From: an uncultured Bacteroidales bacterium | GTDB lineage: Bacteria > Bacteroidota > Bacteroidia > Bacteroidales > Muribaculaceae | DNA: 64,000 nucleotides | Direction of reading: 5' to 3' | Assembly: GCA_902787185.1 (NCBI GenBank) | Contig: CADAFP010000002.1 | Location: 94,755-158,754 of the forward strand | Shown: positions 46,259-55,309 of the stretch, piece after piece | Layout: every line of letters begins with the position of its first letter | How positions within the stretch are numbered: position 1 is the stretch's first letter | The notes under the pieces: model-generated | Database searches by the model: none | Seen by the model: only the letters and a program-made list of their open reading frames with translations | Told to the model about the DNA's origin: nothing | Made by a program: the position numbers and the translations under genes

Positions 46259-46717
46259 ATGAGACGCCTAATGATAGCCATGCTGGTGGCAGTCGCAACG
46301 CTGACGGCCATGGCACAACGCAGCAACAGCATCTATATCGAGGACTTTGAGATTGCCCCCGACTCCAGCGCCATGGTGAACGTGATGCTGGCCAACAATG
46401 AGATTACGCGTGGCTTCCAATTCAAAATGAAGTTGCCTGACGGGCTGGAAGTGGATGACATCGAGCTGACCAAGCACGCCAAGCGCCAGCAAATGAACAT
46501 CGCCTCCAATCTGACCAAAGGCAACTGGATTGTGGCAGTGTATCCATCGGGCCTCACATCGCTTCCTGCCGACACCGCAGCGGTGCTCACCATCTATTTC
46601 ACCGCATTGCCACAGTTTGAGGGCGGGCGCATCACCATCACCAAAAGCATGGGCTCGAGCGAGGAGAACACCACCATCTACTATGACGACAGCTCCACAA
46701 CCGTGACGGTTCCTTAG
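46259..46717 (+). CDS. small secreted cohesin-like domain protein
   Basis: A 152-residue protein with a signal peptide (1-18, LTAMA-QR) and a single beta-sandwich domain. Its pattern matches cohesins: strand YIEDFEIAPDSSAMVNVMLA, then GFQFKMKLPDGLEV, a loop, IVAVYPSGLTSLPADTAAVL, and TIYFTALPQFEGGRITITKS. Known role of cohesins: they bind dockerins on other proteins. The window has four proteins with dockerin-like F-hand repeats, but none is next to this gene. No anchor is visible after the domain. The DUF3108 gene follows by 69 bp, probably in the same transcript. Cohesin-like is by pattern; function as a true cohesin is inference. Confidence 0.55.
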   Translation: MRRLMIAMLVAVATLTAMAQRSNSIYIEDFEIAPDSSAMVNVMLANNEITRGFQFKMKLPDGLEVDDIELTKHAKRQQMNIASNLTKGNWIVAVYPSGLTSLPADTAAVLTIYFTALPQFEGGRITITKSMGSSEENTTIYYDDSSTTVTVP

Positions 46718-46786
46718 CCTGGCTTGCCATCGTGGCCCGCATTAAACCAAACCGCAAACCGCTGGTCTAATGAGGGAACAAAACAA

Positions 46787-47548
46787 ATGACAAGAGAGAT
46801 GAAAACTTGGATGACAATGGTACTATTCGTTGTCGCCATGCTGCTCCCGCAGCAGGCGATGGCGAGAGATTTCAGTAACGAGACGCTTAACTACGAGATC
46901 GTCTATCACTGGGGTGTGATATGGAAACATGCCGCCGACGCGACGCTGAGTATCCACAAGACCAAAGACGGCGGTTACTACTCGCAACTCACGGGCAAGA
47001 CACGCTCCTGGGCCGACAAGGTGTATCCCGTGCGCGACACGCTGCGCTGCACGATGGATTCTAAACTCAAGCCCTTGCGTTACGAGAAAGCGACGCACGA
47101 GAAGGACTACTATGCCCGCGACGTCATCAAGTTCTCCTACAACTACAGCCACACCAATGCCCACTGCACGCGCTACCGCAAGAAAGGTACCACCTCGATT
47201 GACCTAAGCGCCAAGACGCAGGCCTATGACATGGTGAGCGTCTTCTACATGCTGCGCAACCTCGACTATGACGAGTTGAGCCGCAACAAGAACTACACCA
47301 CCGTCATCTTCTCGGGCAAAGAGAAGGAGTACCTCACCATCAACTACAAGGGTGTGGAGAGCATCAAGATGCGTGACGGCAAGAAGCGCCAGGCACACCG
47401 TATCAACTTCCGCTTCACCCAGGAGGGCGGCAAGAAGTCCAGCGACAACATCACCGTGTGGATGGCTACCGACGAGAGCCGCATTCCCCTGCTGCTCGTG
47501 GGCAAGCTGCCAGTGGGCGAGGTGAAGTGTTACTACACGGGGAAGTGA
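46787..47548 (+). CDS. DUF3108-domain secreted protein
   Basis: A 253-residue protein from ATG 46787 (a second ATG at 46799 is equally possible). It has a signal peptide (TMVLFVVAMLLPQQAMA-RD). The DUF3108 fold contains LNYEIVYHWGVIWKHAADATLS, CTMDSKLKPLRYEKATHEKD, QAYDMVSVFYMLRNLDYDEL and the end MATDESRIPLLLVGKLPVGEV. The family is periplasmic with an undefined role. It follows the cohesin-like gene and shares its strand. Confidence 0.75.
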   Translation: MTREMKTWMTMVLFVVAMLLPQQAMARDFSNETLNYEIVYHWGVIWKHAADATLSIHKTKDGGYYSQLTGKTRSWADKVYPVRDTLRCTMDSKLKPLRYEKATHEKDYYARDVIKFSYNYSHTNAHCTRYRKKGTTSIDLSAKTQAYDMVSVFYMLRNLDYDELSRNKNYTTVIFSGKEKEYLTINYKGVESIKMRDGKKRQAHRINFRFTQEGGKKSSDNITVWMATDESRIPLLLVGKLPVGEVKCYYTGK

Positions 47549-47585
47549 GATGTTAGACTTTAGATTTTAGATTTAGACAAACAGA

Positions 47586-47620
47586 AACTCCCGCAGGCCC
47601 ATTGAAGGCTTGCGGGAGTT
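47586..47620. terminator. bidirectional terminator
   Basis: AACTCCCGCAGGCC pairs with GGCTTGCGGGAGTT around ATTGAA. It lies between the DUF3108 gene and the converging small secreted protein gene. Confidence 0.85.
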
Positions 47621-47646
47621 ATTTATTGCTTTAAAACTGTTGATAA

Positions 47647-48165
47647 TCAGTTCTTGATGGTGGCAAAGCGAGTGAAGTTCAGCGTCTCATCTTCGTTAGT
47701 CAACTCCAATGACGAGTCAGCCACCTTGGCGGTGTATTCAACAGTCTGGAGGAACTCTTCCTTGAATTCAGCGCTGCTGAAGATGGAATTCATCTGAGAC
47801 TTAATCATGGGGTTGTTTGCCACTTGGCCATTCATTGAGATACTGAGCACGGTATATTTATAGCTGTCCTCATTAGGCGTGATCGTCAACTTGTCACCAT
47901 CGAGGGCATAAGCGCCCCTCACATCAACGCTGACAGCAATCTCAATAGCCATCGTCGGAGCAGGCTCACTCGAGAGCGTAATCTCGTCAGTCATCGAGTA
48001 AGTGCCATCCTCATTAAAGGTGTAAGTGTAGTTCTGGATAATCAATGAACCATCCTCTTCGGTTTCAACAACAGGCTGCACGGAGCGCCATGAGCCGCAA
48101 ATCGACTGTGCCTGGACGGTCATCACCGCCATCAGGGCAATAAGTGAAAATAAAACTTTCTTCAT
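47647..48165 (-). CDS. small secreted protein, tandem copy 1
   Basis: A 172-residue protein from ATG 48165 with a signal peptide (MKKVLFSLIALMAVMTVQA-QS). The mature part has CGSWRSVQPVV, YTYTFNEDGTYSMTDEITLS and GAYALDGDKLTITP. This is a lipocalin-like pattern: short beta hairpins ending in 'DGxLxL' as in small bacterial lipocalin-like surface proteins. A -7 box (TAATTTTG, 48198-48191 minus) lies upstream. The neighbouring gene 48400-48927 is a paralogue with an almost identical signal peptide. Function unknown. Confidence 0.6.
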   Translation of the reverse strand: MKKVLFSLIALMAVMTVQAQSICGSWRSVQPVVETEEDGSLIIQNYTYTFNEDGTYSMTDEITLSSEPAPTMAIEIAVSVDVRGAYALDGDKLTITPNEDSYKYTVLSISMNGQVANNPMIKSQMNSIFSSAEFKEEFLQTVEYTAKVADSSLELTNEDETLNFTRFATIKN

Positions 48166-48339
48166 AATCAATAAGAATTTGTTAACGTCACAAAATTAGT
48201 CATTTATTTTAATCTGAAGCACGAATTGACGCCATTTTTTGACATCAGCTACCGGCTTCCACCGTAATAAGATTCCAAATCCCACTTAAAGTTTAATCTC
48301 CAAAGCACAAAAATGCAGCCGCCGATCTATTGAAAAAAG

Positions 48340-48376
48340 AAGTTCCCGCACGCCTTGACGGGTTGCGGGAACTTGT
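48340..48376 (-). terminator. terminator of the second small secreted protein gene
   Basis: AAGTTCCCGCA pairs with TGCGGGAACTT, followed on the minus strand by T-rich CTTTTTTC. It resembles the hairpin at 47586-47620, another sign of duplication. Confidence 0.75.
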
Positions 48377-48399
48377 TTCTTTCACGAGAGAGAGTTTTC

Positions 48400-48927
48400 T
48401 CAGTTCTTGAGCGTCACGATACGAATCAGCGATTCCATCTTGCCATCGTTCATGTCGGTGAGTTGGAGCATCGTACCATCAACGTTAAATTGGGCAACGC
48501 AAGTCTTATTCTTGAACACCTTGGCAAGTTTGGACTTGACTTCATCTTTGGTGTAGGGTGTCCTCTTTTCGGGCGAGGCCACTACCCTACCGTTTTCCGA
48601 GACGCTGACCAATTCCAGATTGATGGAATTCAAATCGTAATTCATCACCACTTTTTCGCCTTCGATACGATAGGTACCCTTAACATAGGCAGCATAGGCG
48701 ACTTCCCTAGCTTTTGTCTTGGCCGGCTTTGTTGAGAGCGTGTAATCGGCAGCCGTGCTAAAGGTGCCGTCCTCATTAAAGGTATAGATTCCTGAGAAAA
48801 TCGCATAGGAACCGTTTTGCTGACTTGTAACTTCAGACTCCATGTTTTGCCATGAGCCACAGATGGTTTGCGCCTGGACGGTCATCACCGCCATCAGAGC
48901 AATAAGAGAAAATAAAATCTTTTTCAT
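48400..48927 (-). CDS. small secreted protein, tandem copy 2
   Basis: A 175-residue protein from ATG 48927, not the longer frame to 48993, which would precede a good signal peptide (MKKILFSLIALMAVMTVQA-QT). The mature part has CGSWQNMESEVTSQQNG, IYTFNEDGTFSTAADYTLST and GTYRIEGEKVVMNYDLNS, matching the other copy in order. A -7 box (TATCTTTG, 48961-48954 minus) is in place. The pair probably arose by tandem duplication; the copies have diverged well. Confidence 0.6.
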   Translation of the reverse strand: MKKILFSLIALMAVMTVQAQTICGSWQNMESEVTSQQNGSYAIFSGIYTFNEDGTFSTAADYTLSTKPAKTKAREVAYAAYVKGTYRIEGEKVVMNYDLNSINLELVSVSENGRVVASPEKRTPYTKDEVKSKLAKVFKNKTCVAQFNVDGTMLQLTDMNDGKMESLIRIVTLKN

Positions 48928-49178
48928 AATACAGTTTATTTGTGATTCCATCGCAAAGATAATCATTTTTGTTAAAACCAAACGCTTATTCATGATTTTT
49001 TGACGCCAACCATCACATTGCCATCATTTTTTGACAGAATCTACACCAAAAAAAGAACCTTTCAATTGAATCAGTCCGTTTCTGCATGAGATATGACGGT
49101 GTGGGCCTCGCCTTGGTACCATAAACGTGCTAACGCACGGGCAAGCTTGTGCAAATTGAAGGCAAACAATCAAGTGAC

Positions 49179-49255
49179 GCCATTGCGACGGTGGAGCTGA
49201 AGTAAACGAAACGGGGTTTTGGCAGTCTAAAGGATAGAAAGGAGACGGAACGATG
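49179..49255 (+). repeat. shared 5' element of the phage-tail cassette, copy A
   Basis: From GCCATTGCGACGGTGGAGCT to GGAGACGGAACGATG. It matches 49962-50038 with few changes. It ends in the same reading GTGGAGCTGAA-stop in both copies, possibly the C-terminus of a lost upstream phage gene (AIATVELK). Confidence 0.85.
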
Positions 49256-49645
49256 CCACGGAAGAGAAATAAGGGTTTAGACAGGCGCGGCCGGCTGATG
49301 ATGCTGATGTGGATGAGCATCTGGCTGTGCGGCTCGCTGTGGAGCGGGCTGCACGGGGGCAACGACGTGCTGACGGCTGTGTGGCATGGTTTCCTGGTAA
49401 TGGCTGGGTGCATGGGTATCTTCCTGCTGGGGTGCTGCCTGCGTTCGTTGCCTGAGATGTGGCGTCATGAGCTGGAAAGGCAGGAACGCGAGCTGAGAGA
49501 GAAGGAAGAGCGCCGCCGCGAAATGCTTGAGGAGATTGAGCGGAAATACAAGGGCGTGCCGATGGATGATGATGAGCATGTTCCAATTCTTCCTGTTGAT
49601 GATCCAAGGATATGGGATCGAGATTTTGAGAGTCTTTTTAGGTAA
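49253..49645 (+). CDS. small membrane protein with charged helical tail, copy A
   Basis: A 130-residue protein with two membrane helices (about 16-32, MMLMWMSIWLCGSLWSG, and about 43-62, GFLVMAGCMGIFLLGC). A charged coiled-coil tail follows, ending RREMLEEIERKYKG plus about 25 residues. The tail motif RREMLEEIERKYKG is shared with the copy at 50036-50362; the membrane halves differ. It sits just upstream of a tape-measure-protein remnant, which is the position of small hydrophobic genes in phage tail modules. Function unknown; a phage tail accessory is inferred. Confidence 0.55.
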   Translation: MPRKRNKGLDRRGRLMMLMWMSIWLCGSLWSGLHGGNDVLTAVWHGFLVMAGCMGIFLLGCCLRSLPEMWRHELERQERELREKEERRREMLEEIERKYKGVPMDDDEHVPILPVDDPRIWDRDFESLFR

Positions 49646-49734
49646 TAATATGTAGTCACCTAGTGAGGGTGACTTATTTAGTCCTTTCTGTATAGGTTAA
49701 CGCCACTTACCTTTGCCATAAAAAGTAAATTATT

Positions 49735-49887
49735 ATGGCAAAGTCGAGGTTGACACCGGATTATATTAAATGGGTAATGTCGCTGGACGAGACGCAAGCA
49801 TCAAAAAATAGAGACGCAAGGGATGTTGCGTCTCTACAATGTGGTTGCCTCAATGATTCGTTCAATTCGCGAAATGCGCCGTTTTAA
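49735..49887 (+). pseudogene. phage tail tape-measure protein remnant, copy A
   Basis: ATG 49735 opens 50 codons. The first 22 or so (MAKSRLTPDYIKWVMSLDE...) match the start of tape-measure proteins of Bacteroidales phages, which continue for many hundreds of residues. After QASK the frame runs into sequence that is the reverse of the eno 3' region and stops. A -7 box TACCTTTG (49708-49715) precedes it. A true product is unlikely. Confidence 0.6.
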
Positions 49888-49941
49888 ACAAAGCGAAATG
49901 CGCTGTTGAGGGGAATCAGATGAGTTTCTTGTAGCCGTACT
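49801..49941. repeat. duplicated eno 3' end and terminator, copy A
   Basis: These 141 bp match 50539-50679 with one visible difference. They include the last 26 bp of eno (codons for YGYKKLI and stop on the minus strand), its 3' region and its terminator hairpin (AGAGACGCAA at 49810 with TTGCGTCTCT at 49826). Confidence 0.9.
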
Positions 49942-49961
49942 GAGCATAAAGTCAGTGTGCC

Positions 49962-50038
49962 GCCATTGCGACGGTGGAGCTGAAATAAACGAAACGACGT
50001 TTTGGGAGTCTAAAGGATAGAAAGGAGACGGAACGATG
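49962..50038 (+). repeat. shared 5' element of the phage-tail cassette, copy B
   Basis: Matches 49179-49255; here it directly follows the duplicated eno end. Confidence 0.85.
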
Positions 50039-50362
50039 AAACTGAACACAAATAACACTACAAGCCGATTAATCATGGCTCCCGTGGCTTTACTGGTCTT
50101 GGTGTTGTCGGGATTGCTGGTCAACTGGGAATTTGGGCTACTGTGTGCCGGAATGGTCGTTTACCTGTCTCCTGAATTGATGATGATCTTCTCGAAGCGG
50201 TGGAGGGCGCTGAAGGCCAAGGCCGAGCGAGAGGAGGAAGAATACCGCCGCGAAATGCTTGAGGAGATTGAGCGGAAGTACAAAGGCACCAATTGGGACA
50301 AGGAGCCGTTGCCGCCAATGGAGCGGTTCGATGATACGGGTTGTCCTGGCATCATGATGTGA
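50036..50362 (+). CDS. small membrane protein with charged helical tail, copy B
   Basis: A 108-residue protein with two membrane helices (about 12-30, LIMAPVALLVLVLSGLLV, and about 34-52, FGLLCAGMVVYLSPELMMI). The charged tail contains RREMLEEIERKYKG as in copy A. A terminator with ACAAGG/CCTTGT and seven T follows at 50389-50420. The different N-terminal half against an identical tail motif and 5' element suggests divergence or recombination after duplication. Confidence 0.55.
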   Translation: MKLNTNNTTSRLIMAPVALLVLVLSGLLVNWEFGLLCAGMVVYLSPELMMIFSKRWRALKAKAEREEEEYRREMLEEIERKYKGTNWDKEPLPPMERFDDTGCPGIMM

Positions 50363-50388
50363 AGACACTCCATAACACCACCCAACAC

Positions 50389-50420
50389 AAGGTCCTATAT
50401 TAGGGCCTTGTGTTTTTTTA
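50389..50420 (+). terminator. terminator after small membrane protein copy B
   Basis: ACAAGGTCC pairs with GGCCTTGT around TATATTAG, followed by GTTTTTTT. Confidence 0.8.
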
Positions 50421-50472
50421 GTCCTTTTATTCTAATGATGTGTCTTCTACCTTTGCCATAAAAAAGGTAAAT

Positions 50473-50625
50473 ATGGCAAAGTCGAGGTTGACACCGGATT
50501 ATATTGAGTGGGTGATGAGCCTGAATGCCAACCAGGCATCAAAAAATAGAGACGCAAGGGATGTTGCGTCTCTACAATGCGGTTGCCTCAATGATTCGTT
50601 CAATTCGCGAAATGCGCCGTTTTAA
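50473..50625 (+). pseudogene. phage tail tape-measure protein remnant, copy B
   Basis: A 50-codon frame (MAKSRLTPDYIEWVMSLNA...) parallel to copy A, cut at the same point by the eno 3' sequence. The coding start is preceded by TACCTTTG (50448-50455). Confidence 0.6.
50541..50573 (-). terminator. eno terminator
   Basis: On the minus strand AGAGACGCAA (50573-50564) pairs perfectly with TTGCGTCTCT (50557-50548) and is followed by ATTTTTTG. It is the end of the eno transcript; the same hairpin is copied at 49804-49835. Confidence 0.85.
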
Positions 50626-50653
50626 ACAAAGCGAAATGCGCTGTTGAGGGGAA

Positions 50654-51952
<1,299 letters not shown>

Positions 51953-51993
51953 CTATTGGTTTGTAATTTGATACTGATATCATTTAACGGCTG

Positions 51994-52024
51994 CAAAATT
52001 AATAAAATTTAGAAACTTCGCCAA
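51994..52024 (-). promoter_or_regulatory. eno promoter
   Basis: TTG (52024-52022), 20 bp, TAATTTTG (52001-51994) on the minus strand; about 47 nt of leader. Confidence 0.7.
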
Positions 52025-52145
52025 AAATATTGACGCTTTTGTCTATATGTACTTAATGCAACCGATTATTTATAATTGTTTTCGGAAGAAATAATGAAAT
52101 AGGTAGGGGCTTTGTCGATAAAAATGCCCTGTTTGTATAATATTT

Positions 52146-52176
52146 TTGAGTCACATTCCGAGTAATAATACTTTTG
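52146..52176 (+). promoter_or_regulatory. promoter of a candidate small RNA
   Basis: TTG (52146-52148), 20 bp, TACTTTTG (52169-52176). No supported coding start lies between it and the terminator at 52281. Confidence 0.6.
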
Positions 52177-52182
52177 CACCAC

Positions 52183-52316
52183 AAAGCGAAAGAAACTTTT
52201 TTCCAGATCACATTCAGATTGAAGACATCAGTTACATTTTCATAACCACAAGTTTATAGTTTTTATTGGAACACACGTGAATCCGTAGCCTTTTGTAAGG
52301 CCGCGGATTTTTTTAT
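52183..52316 (+). ncRNA. candidate small RNA of about 130 nt
   Basis: A consensus promoter (52146-52176) and a strong hairpin with T-run (52281-52316) enclose a stretch with no credible coding frame, next to eno and upstream of the transpeptidase promoter. The expected transcript is about 52183 to 52315. No known RNA family recognised by eye. The alternative is a leader whose terminator acts as attenuator for the transpeptidase gene. Confidence 0.4.
52281..52316 (+). terminator. terminator of the candidate small RNA
   Basis: ATCCGTAGCCTT (52281-52292) pairs with AAGGCCGCGGAT (52297-52308) with one mismatch, followed by TTTTTT. Confidence 0.85.
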
Positions 52317-52346
52317 TGCACAATTATCACTTTTGTATTACTTTTG
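52316..52346 (+). promoter_or_regulatory. promoter of the L,D-transpeptidase gene
   Basis: TTG (52316-52318), 20 bp, TACTTTTG (52339-52346). The start codon at 52369 follows; the frame from 52333 would start before transcription. Confidence 0.65.
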
Positions 52347-52368
52347 TCCCATAAACAATAATATCATC

Positions 52369-53031
52369 ATGCTTAATAAACTCGCCATATTCATCACCCT
52401 GCTCATGCCCATCGCAGCAACAGCATGCTCAGGGAAAACCGACAAGGCGCAACCCGCCGTTACCATCCTTACAACCGACAGCACCCCGACTCCCGCCCAA
52501 GCGGCCCCTCAGTTGCCGCCATTGCCCGACAAAGCCAGTGGGACGGCTTTTATCGTCATTTCCAAGCTTGACCAACTGCTCAGCGTGTATGACCGCAATG
52601 CTGCCGGTGACACAATTCTTGTTGCCCAATACCCCTGCTGCATGGGCAAGAACAAGGGCAACAAGCAACGCCGCGGTGACATGCGCACCCCCGAGTCACC
52701 TGCTGGCAAACCCTTCAAAATCACAATGATACAGGATGCCTCGACCTGGAAACACGACTTCAAGGACGGACGTGGCGAGATTAAGGCCTACGGACACTGG
52801 TTCTTGCGGCTTGAGACGCCTGGCCATCGCGGCATCGGCATCCACGGCAGCACCAACAACGAGAACACCGTCCCGGGTCGCGCCAGTGAGGGCTGCATCC
52901 GTCTGCTCGACAAAGACATCATCACGTTGAAGGAGCACTTTGCCTACGTCGGTATGCCCGTCATCGTCCAGCCCGAGGGACAAGCGCCTCTCTCATGGGA
53001 ACCGCGCGCCCGCAAGGCGAGCGTGAAGTGA
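52369..53031 (+). CDS. L,D-transpeptidase (YkuD) lipoprotein
   Basis: A 220-residue protein with a lipobox (LMPIAATAC, Cys about residue 20), so probably a lipoprotein. A proline-rich linker comes next (TPTPAQAAPQLPPLPD), then the YkuD domain with GDMRTPESPAGKPF and the catalytic segment GIGIHGSTNNENTVPGRASEGCIRL, in which the His and the Cys of SEGCIRL are the active-site residues. Known role: 3-3 cross-links in peptidoglycan or linking of proteins to it. It stands alone between a candidate small RNA and a two-component system. Confidence 0.88.
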   Translation: MLNKLAIFITLLMPIAATACSGKTDKAQPAVTILTTDSTPTPAQAAPQLPPLPDKASGTAFIVISKLDQLLSVYDRNAAGDTILVAQYPCCMGKNKGNKQRRGDMRTPESPAGKPFKITMIQDASTWKHDFKDGRGEIKAYGHWFLRLETPGHRGIGIHGSTNNENTVPGRASEGCIRLLDKDIITLKEHFAYVGMPVIVQPEGQAPLSWEPRARKASVK

Positions 53032-53034
53032 GGC

Positions 53035-53739
53035 TCAGTCTCCCGTAATCAGTTTGTAACCGACACCCCGCACGTTGACGATACGTAGGCGTGCGTCAAG
53101 AGCGAGACGGTGCCGCAGTTTGGTGATGAACACATGCAGGCTCTTGTTGTTGAAAAAACTGTCATCACCCCACAACTCGAGAAGCAGTGACTGGGACGTC
53201 ACCACCTCGCTGGGATGCAGGCACAGGCGCCTTAAGATCTCGCTCTCGCGGTAGGACAGTTCGATGCGGTTGCCTGTCGGCACGTGCGTTAACCGCTGAA
53301 TGACAGCATCAAACAAGTATTGGCCAATGGTGAAACGCGTGACCTGTTCGGGTTGGGGCGCAACCGTGCATGCCCGTCCCAACAAAGCCTTGATGCGTAC
53401 GATGAGTTCCTGCATGCCGAAAGGTTTCTTCAGGTAATCGTTGGCTCCCATCTCAAAGCCATGCACCACATCGTTAACTGCCGAACGCGCCGTCAAGAAG
53501 ATGACAGGCGTCTGCTGGTCTTGTTTGCGGATGCGGCGCACCAGTTCAAAGCCATCCATACGCGGCATCATCACATCGGCCACCAGCACATCGGGCTTAT
53601 TGACAGCATACAGCCTCAACGCCTCCTCACCGTCGTCTGCCACAGTCACATGGAACCCCTGGCCATCCAGCGTGTCCTGGATAATCATCGCCAGGGTGCG
53701 TTCGTCTTCAGCAAGCAGTATGTTGATGGTCTCGTTCAT
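53035..53739 (-). CDS. OmpR-family response regulator
   Basis: A 234-residue protein from ATG 53739, overlapping the kinase stop by 4 bp (ATGA); the longer frame to 53799 lies inside the kinase. The receiver domain has LLAEDERTL with the acidic pair, VLVADVMMPRMDGFEL with the phosphorylated Asp, VIFLTAR and KKPF. The C-terminal winged helix has LSYRESEILRRLCLHPSEVVT, SLLLELWGDDSFFNNKSLHV and VRGVGYKLI, the OmpR/PhoB type. It is the partner of the kinase upstream; targets unknown. Confidence 0.93.
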   Translation of the reverse strand: MNETINILLAEDERTLAMIIQDTLDGQGFHVTVADDGEEALRLYAVNKPDVLVADVMMPRMDGFELVRRIRKQDQQTPVIFLTARSAVNDVVHGFEMGANDYLKKPFGMQELIVRIKALLGRACTVAPQPEQVTRFTIGQYLFDAVIQRLTHVPTGNRIELSYRESEILRRLCLHPSEVVTSQSLLLELWGDDSFFNNKSLHVFITKLRHRLALDARLRIVNVRGVGYKLITGD

Positions 53740-55181
53740 AGGAAAATGATGGTAAATGTCGTTCCCTCGCCCATTGTGCTCGACACATCGATGCTCCATC
53801 CATGCTTTTCGACCATCGTTTTGACATAATGCAGTCCCAAGCCGTAGCCCTTGACGTCGTGCAAGTCTCCCGTGGGCACGCGGTAGAACTTGTCGTAGAT
53901 GTGCGGCAACTTGTCGGCAGCGATGCCCATGCCATGGTCGGCAACGCTGAGGGCCGTGGATGTGGCGGTAATCTCGACATGCGCCTCACCAGGGGAATAC
54001 TTGATGGCGTTGTCGATAAGGTTGTTCAAGATGTTGCTCAGGTGAGCGCGGTCGGCCTGTACGGTCAAGCCTTCAGGCTCAATATGAGTCGTGAAGGTGA
54101 CGGGTTTATCAGCCTTCACCTGTTGTTGCTCGATGACGGGTTGCAAGAGTTCGGAGAAGTTGATTGTCTCGACATTGAGTTTGAACTGACGCCGCCGTTC
54201 CATGCTCATCGACAGAATTTGCTCGACCATGCCGCTCAGCCGTTCCAGCTGCTGGCGGCACAGGGTCAGATAATGGCGCCGCTTGTCTTCATCGGCCTGC
54301 TCGCCGAAGTTGAGTAACGCATCGTTGGCGGCATAGGCCACGGCGATGGGCGTCTTCAGCTCATGGGTGATGTTGTTGGTGAAGTCGGTCTTCATCTCGT
54401 CGAGTGTACGCTGCCTGATGATGGTCCTTATCAAGAAATAAAAGGCCAAGCCTAACAGCACGGCAATGAGCCCTGAGGCCATCAGGATGCCGATCATTTC
54501 CCGCAAGACCAGTCCCGTGGCAGGTTCGATGGTGAGTTCGTAGCGGCCATAATCTGTCCAGTTATAGACAAACTGCCGCGCCCGCTTGCTCGGGGTGTAC
54601 CCTGCCGTCGCATGGCTAAAGACCGTGTCGGCCTTAATGCATACCAGACGGTGGTCACCGCTCAGCCCCAACTGCCGCAATCCTGCCGTGAGCAGGGTGT
54701 CATATTTCTCATATCGGGTACCCTCAAAGCGGTCAACACCCAAGTGCAGGCCCTGCTGAATCATCGCAGCCAGTTCGGTGACCGATATCTGCTCCTCGAG
54801 CATTCTCATAAAGGCATTCTCACTCTTTATACTGTCGCTATCAGGCTGTGGGCTCGAACGCAGCACGACACCGGTCTTCTGTTCAAGCGTGTCGCCGTCA
54901 AGCGTGACCTGAGTGGTAGTGACACTTTTGGCGACGATGCTGCCATCCTCCTCGACTCCGGCTCTCACGTCCATCATACCATGGGGCCCTTTTTCCTCGA
55001 TGCTCTTGAGGCGCAGAAAGACCTCCTTGAGGTCGGCGACGCGCATGGCCTCCTGAATGTCGTTGTCCACCTGCTCGCTCATCGTGTGGTAAAGCTGCAC
55101 GAGCCAATATGCCTGATAGGCAAACACGCCCAGCAGCGCCACGATTACCAATACCGCAATATTTTTCAACCTCACGTTCAT
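53736..55181 (-). CDS. membrane sensor histidine kinase
   Basis: A 481-residue protein from ATG 55181 (the longer frame to 55190 starts with TTG). It has two membrane helices (about 8-27 and about 225-250, GILMASGLIAVLLGLAFYFL) around a periplasmic sensor of some 200 residues with no recognised fold. The HisKA H-box is TNNITHELKTPIAVAYAAND, the N-box NLIDNAIKYSPG and the G-boxes VADHGMGIAADKL and GYGLGLHYVKTMVEKHGWS. A -7 box (TATTTTTG, 55195-55188 minus) ends 6 bp before the ATG, suggesting a very short or absent leader. It is coupled to the response regulator. Confidence 0.9.
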   Translation of the reverse strand: MNVRLKNIAVLVIVALLGVFAYQAYWLVQLYHTMSEQVDNDIQEAMRVADLKEVFLRLKSIEEKGPHGMMDVRAGVEEDGSIVAKSVTTTQVTLDGDTLEQKTGVVLRSSPQPDSDSIKSENAFMRMLEEQISVTELAAMIQQGLHLGVDRFEGTRYEKYDTLLTAGLRQLGLSGDHRLVCIKADTVFSHATAGYTPSKRARQFVYNWTDYGRYELTIEPATGLVLREMIGILMASGLIAVLLGLAFYFLIRTIIRQRTLDEMKTDFTNNITHELKTPIAVAYAANDALLNFGEQADEDKRRHYLTLCRQQLERLSGMVEQILSMSMERRRQFKLNVETINFSELLQPVIEQQQVKADKPVTFTTHIEPEGLTVQADRAHLSNILNNLIDNAIKYSPGEAHVEITATSTALSVADHGMGIAADKLPHIYDKFYRVPTGDLHDVKGYGLGLHYVKTMVEKHGWSIDVSSTMGEGTTFTIIFL

Positions 55182-55223
55182 CACCTGCAAAAATACACAA
55201 ATAACCCATTAGTCTTCACCTCC

Positions 55224-55243
55224 GTTAAGACTAAATAAGTTTT
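55224..55243 (+). repeat. 20-bp direct repeat, left copy
   Basis: GTTAAGACTAAATAAGTTTT, repeated exactly at 56350-56369. The pair brackets the three minus-strand DUF3791/DUF3990 genes and nothing else. Confidence 0.9.
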
Positions 55244-55309
55244 CAACACGTCATCAGTGCCGAAATGTGAATGAAGATGTTATGGAAAAACAAAAATGTG
55301 GAGAAAAAC

